Of a stretch of DNA of 64,000 nt, positions 61,841 to 64,000 are shown one piece after another. The notes under the pieces are model-generated. The model saw nothing but the letters and a program-made list of their open reading frames with translations. It was not told the DNA's origin and did no database searches. The translations under genes and the position numbers were made by a program. The DNA comes from Streptococcus infantis (GTDB lineage Bacteria > Bacillota > Bacilli > Lactobacillales > Streptococcaceae): assembly GCF_021497965.1 (NCBI RefSeq), contig NZ_CP046525.1, positions 1,054,001 through 1,118,000 of the forward strand. The letters run 5' to 3'. Positions within the stretch are counted from its first letter, which is position 1. Every line of letters starts with the position of its first letter.

Positions 61841-63751
61841 TTAACAGTCGTAAAACTCATGTAGCAAATCAAAAAGTTCTTGCTGCTGGGCAAGTAGCAT
61901 TTGACCAATACTCGTTGATTTAATCAGAGTTCGTTGCGCAACATTTTCAATGACTCTCTTCAAAGATGTTTGAGCAAAAGGATCTTCAACAACCTTTTGT
62001 GAGCCTTCAAAAGGCTGATGGGTTACCAATTGAAAACCGTAAGAATTGTTTAGTAAGGAATAGCCTGCTGTACCTGTCTTCTTTTGATAAGCTTTACAAA
62101 GGCCACCGTCAATGACAAAAAGCAAACCACCCCCACGAATAGGAGATTCTCCCTTCACAGTCTTAACTGGAGTATGTCCGTTGACCATTCTAGACTCTTT
62201 AGAGGAAAGTCCAAATTCTTCCAAAATCAGCTGGCAGACTTTCTCTGAAGTCCGATAAGAAAAATAAGAATTTTCCACTTCTTTGTGAGTATCCTTATCT
62301 TCAACAAAATAGCGCTCTAGAGTTGTCATCTTATCTTTACCAAATAGAGGTGAGACTGCCCCTCGCCAACAATACCAAATTAAATCTGTTGAAAAATCAT
62401 CTCCGATTTCCTTATTCTTAGCAGCTTGTCGAATATGATATTCAAAAAAATCCAATAATTCTCTTCCAGCATAACAAGACTGGTTAATAATTAGAGGTTT
62501 CAATTCTCCAGAAGCTTCAAGTGGTATACAACCATGAAAGAGTAGATGCTGATTGTAAATTTTATACATGGAGCCTTTTTTCATTAACAATTCTATATGC
62601 TCTGCGAGTTTAGGAGATCCTTGGAAAGAGGCTAGGAGACTATCAACTGCTTGAGACTCTTCTAAACTTAATTCTGCTGGATTAGCCGGATCAATCGTTT
62701 GAAAGCAGGTATTCGTAAGATTATATTTTTTTCCATCAATTGTCACACACTCTTTCAAATAATCAATATTATCCAGTTTAACCTGATCCTCCATTTGAAA
62801 TTCTGGCCTTCTTTTTATCAGTTGAGTTTCCAGTTTAAACTGGATAATGGAAAGAGCCTGGTGAACTTTTTCCAACTGTAAAATTTCTTCGCTAGTGAAA
62901 TCATCTTCTCTATTTCCTAGGATAGGCCTAAACTGAGGGTTGGCCTTATAGGTCCTATCAGAAAATAACGTTAAGGGCCGAAGATTTAAGCCGTAAGCTT
63001 TCTCAATATCCCATAGATATCCATAGCGGGCAGCAATACGTAGTGCATTTAACATACAGGCTTTTGAACCGAAAAAGCCCCCCATCCAGATAATGTCGTG
63101 ATTCCCCCACTGAATATCCAAAGAATGAAATTGCAAAAGTTCATCCATAACTTGCGGACTACCAGCTCCTCTGTCATAAATATCACCAACCACATGCAAA
63201 TGGTCAATCAATAAGCGACGGATACTGCTAGAAACACCAAGAATAAAGGGAATAGCTTCTCCTAACTCGATAACATAGGAGAGGATGTTATCAAAATATG
63301 ACTTTTTATCTGCTAAAGCTATATCACTGTATACTAATTCTTCGATGATATAAGCATACTGGGGTGGCAATGCCTTCCTAAGCTTTGACCGGGTGTACTT
63401 GGCAGCCGCAAAAGTCAGTAGAGATAAAAGTTGAGGAATAGTTTCCTTGTACCAGTCTCTGCTTTTACCGCCTTGCTCCAAGACAAGTTCAGGATATGAA
63501 ACCAATGCTGACAATCTGTTTTTATCATCTTGCGACAAGGAATCTCCAAAGCAATCCTTAATCTTCTCATTAAGGATACCTGCACAACTTCTTAAAATAT
63601 AGTCAAAGGCCGCAAATTCACCATGAATATCACTGATATATAGCTCTGTTCCTTTTGGAAGGTTTAAAATTGCTTCAAGGTTGGTCAGTTCTGTGATCAC
63701 CTTTTGTCGAGAATCAAATTCTTTCAGTAAAATACGCTTGTATTGCTCCAT
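61841..63751 (-). CDS. fbp: Fructose-1,6-bisphosphatase, class III
   Basis: 636-residue Mn-dependent class III FBPase of Firmicutes for gluconeogenesis. Metallophosphoesterase motifs: YISDIHGEFAAFDY near residue 44, GDIYDRGAGSP, WGNHDIIWMGGF, and NGHTPVKTVKGESPI near residue 525. Start MEQYKRILLKEF with GGAGG seven bases upstream; the extension MCWRSK overlaps the ribosome site. Monocistronic. Confidence 0.96.
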   Translation of the reverse strand: MEQYKRILLKEFDSRQKVITELTNLEAILNLPKGTELYISDIHGEFAAFDYILRSCAGILNEKIKDCFGDSLSQDDKNRLSALVSYPELVLEQGGKSRDWYKETIPQLLSLLTFAAAKYTRSKLRKALPPQYAYIIEELVYSDIALADKKSYFDNILSYVIELGEAIPFILGVSSSIRRLLIDHLHVVGDIYDRGAGSPQVMDELLQFHSLDIQWGNHDIIWMGGFFGSKACMLNALRIAARYGYLWDIEKAYGLNLRPLTLFSDRTYKANPQFRPILGNREDDFTSEEILQLEKVHQALSIIQFKLETQLIKRRPEFQMEDQVKLDNIDYLKECVTIDGKKYNLTNTCFQTIDPANPAELSLEESQAVDSLLASFQGSPKLAEHIELLMKKGSMYKIYNQHLLFHGCIPLEASGELKPLIINQSCYAGRELLDFFEYHIRQAAKNKEIGDDFSTDLIWYCWRGAVSPLFGKDKMTTLERYFVEDKDTHKEVENSYFSYRTSEKVCQLILEEFGLSSKESRMVNGHTPVKTVKGESPIRGGGLLFVIDGGLCKAYQKKTGTAGYSLLNNSYGFQLVTHQPFEGSQKVVEDPFAQTSLKRVIENVAQRTLIKSTSIGQMLLAQQQELFDLLHEFYDC

Positions 63752-63805
63752 TTTTGACCTCCAGCACACTATCCTTTTACGACAAATAATGCACTATTTA
63801 TTTTC

Positions 63806-64000
63806 TTAGTTCATTTTCTTTAAATACTCTTCGATTAAGAAGGCTGTTTCTTCAATTGATTTATCTGACATATTAATGACTCGAGCTCCATATTTTCTGA
63901 AGACCTTCTTAGAATAGTCCAATTCCTGATAAATCTTTTCCAGATCTGTGTAGCTGGTTTCCTGGGTCAAACCCAAAGAATCCAAACGATTACTGCGGAT
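63806..64000 (-). CDS. PEP synthase/PPDK regulatory protein (DUF299), 5' part outside window
   Basis: Last 64 residues of a protein: IRSNRLDSLGLTQ, ELDYSKKVFRKYGARVINMSD, KSIEETAFLIEEYLKKMN. This matches the C-terminus of the bifunctional kinase/pyrophosphorylase that controls PEP synthase or pyruvate phosphate dikinase. The rest lies beyond the right edge. It would fit with fbp in gluconeogenic control. Assignment by eye on a short fragment. Confidence 0.72.
   Translation of the reverse strand: MRSNRLDSLGLTQETSYTDLEKIYQELDYSKKVFRKYGARVINMSDKSIEETAFLIEEYLKKMN

Overview
The window is a 64-kb piece of a low-GC Firmicute chromosome, almost certainly a viridans streptococcus of the mitis/oralis/pneumoniae group. 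From memory, the CiaR, CiaH, PepN, SlrA, DeoD, PnrA and MacA-like products read nearly letter for letter like the pneumococcal proteins, and the gene order follows blocks of the pneumococcal map. I see no pneumococcal BOX or RUP repeats, no tRNA or rRNA, no CRISPR array, no prophage and no intact insertion sequence. Species-level assignment is inference.

Layout. 1-7.6 kb (minus strand): nucleoside uptake and pyrimidine salvage (ABC permeases, ATPase, PnrA lipoprotein, cdd, deoC, pyrimidine-nucleoside phosphorylase, a methyltransferase). 7.7-9.6 kb (plus): coaA, rpsT, a P-loop kinase-like gene. 9.6-16.7 kb (minus): a sirtuin, then purine and ribose salvage (rpiA, deoB, DUF1697, punA, CLC channel, glutamine amidotransferase, deoD). 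16.7-24.9 kb: a U32 peptidase-family gene, an HrtBA-like exporter, ciaRH and pepN. 25.2-27.2 kb: an LPXTG surface protein with a long threonine-rich stalk. 27.3-33.3 kb: an accessory stretch holding a compact five-gene operon (ASCH, orphan PEP-utiliser barrel, Nudix, SDR, DUF2829), a nuclease lipoprotein, a coiled-coil membrane protein and an aldo/keto reductase. 33.4-38.7 kb: metG and a MacAB-like efflux pump. 38.9-44.2 kb: gor, bioY, small conserved genes, and the trmD/rimM and rpsP/khpA housekeeping operons. 44.6-51.5 kb (plus): a membrane protein/XRE pair, a gene remnant, a DeoR/HAD operon, slrA, a zinc-ribbon gene and two tandem paralogous membrane proteins. 51.6-64 kb (minus): an ABC-F protein, VanZ-like, rlmN, yutD-like, aquaporin, an ATP-grasp plus two esterases operon, thiI with a cysteine desulfurase, class III fbp, and the end of a PEP-synthase/PPDK regulatory protein.

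How it works together. PnrA and its ABC importer bring in nucleosides. Cdd, Pdp, PunA and DeoD release bases and (deoxy)ribose-1-phosphate, DeoB isomerises these to the 5-phosphates, and DeoC and RpiA send them to glycolysis and the pentose phosphate pathway. Envelope stress functions (CiaRH, HrtBA-like, MacAB-like, SlrA) are interspersed.

The strongest candidates for undescribed biology are: (a) the five-gene ASCH/PEP-barrel/Nudix/SDR/DUF2829 operon, whose barrel lacks the cysteine of PEP synthases and whose DUF2829 protein resembles the phage Tad2 family; (b) the ATP-grasp plus two alpha/beta-hydrolase operon; (c) the tandem paralogous membrane proteins with duplicated promoters; (d) the XRE/membrane-protein pair under a tandemly duplicated 29-bp operator/promoter unit; (e) a duplicated terminator-promoter cassette flanking the coiled-coil gene. 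All functional statements rest on reading motifs by eye; no database search was run.
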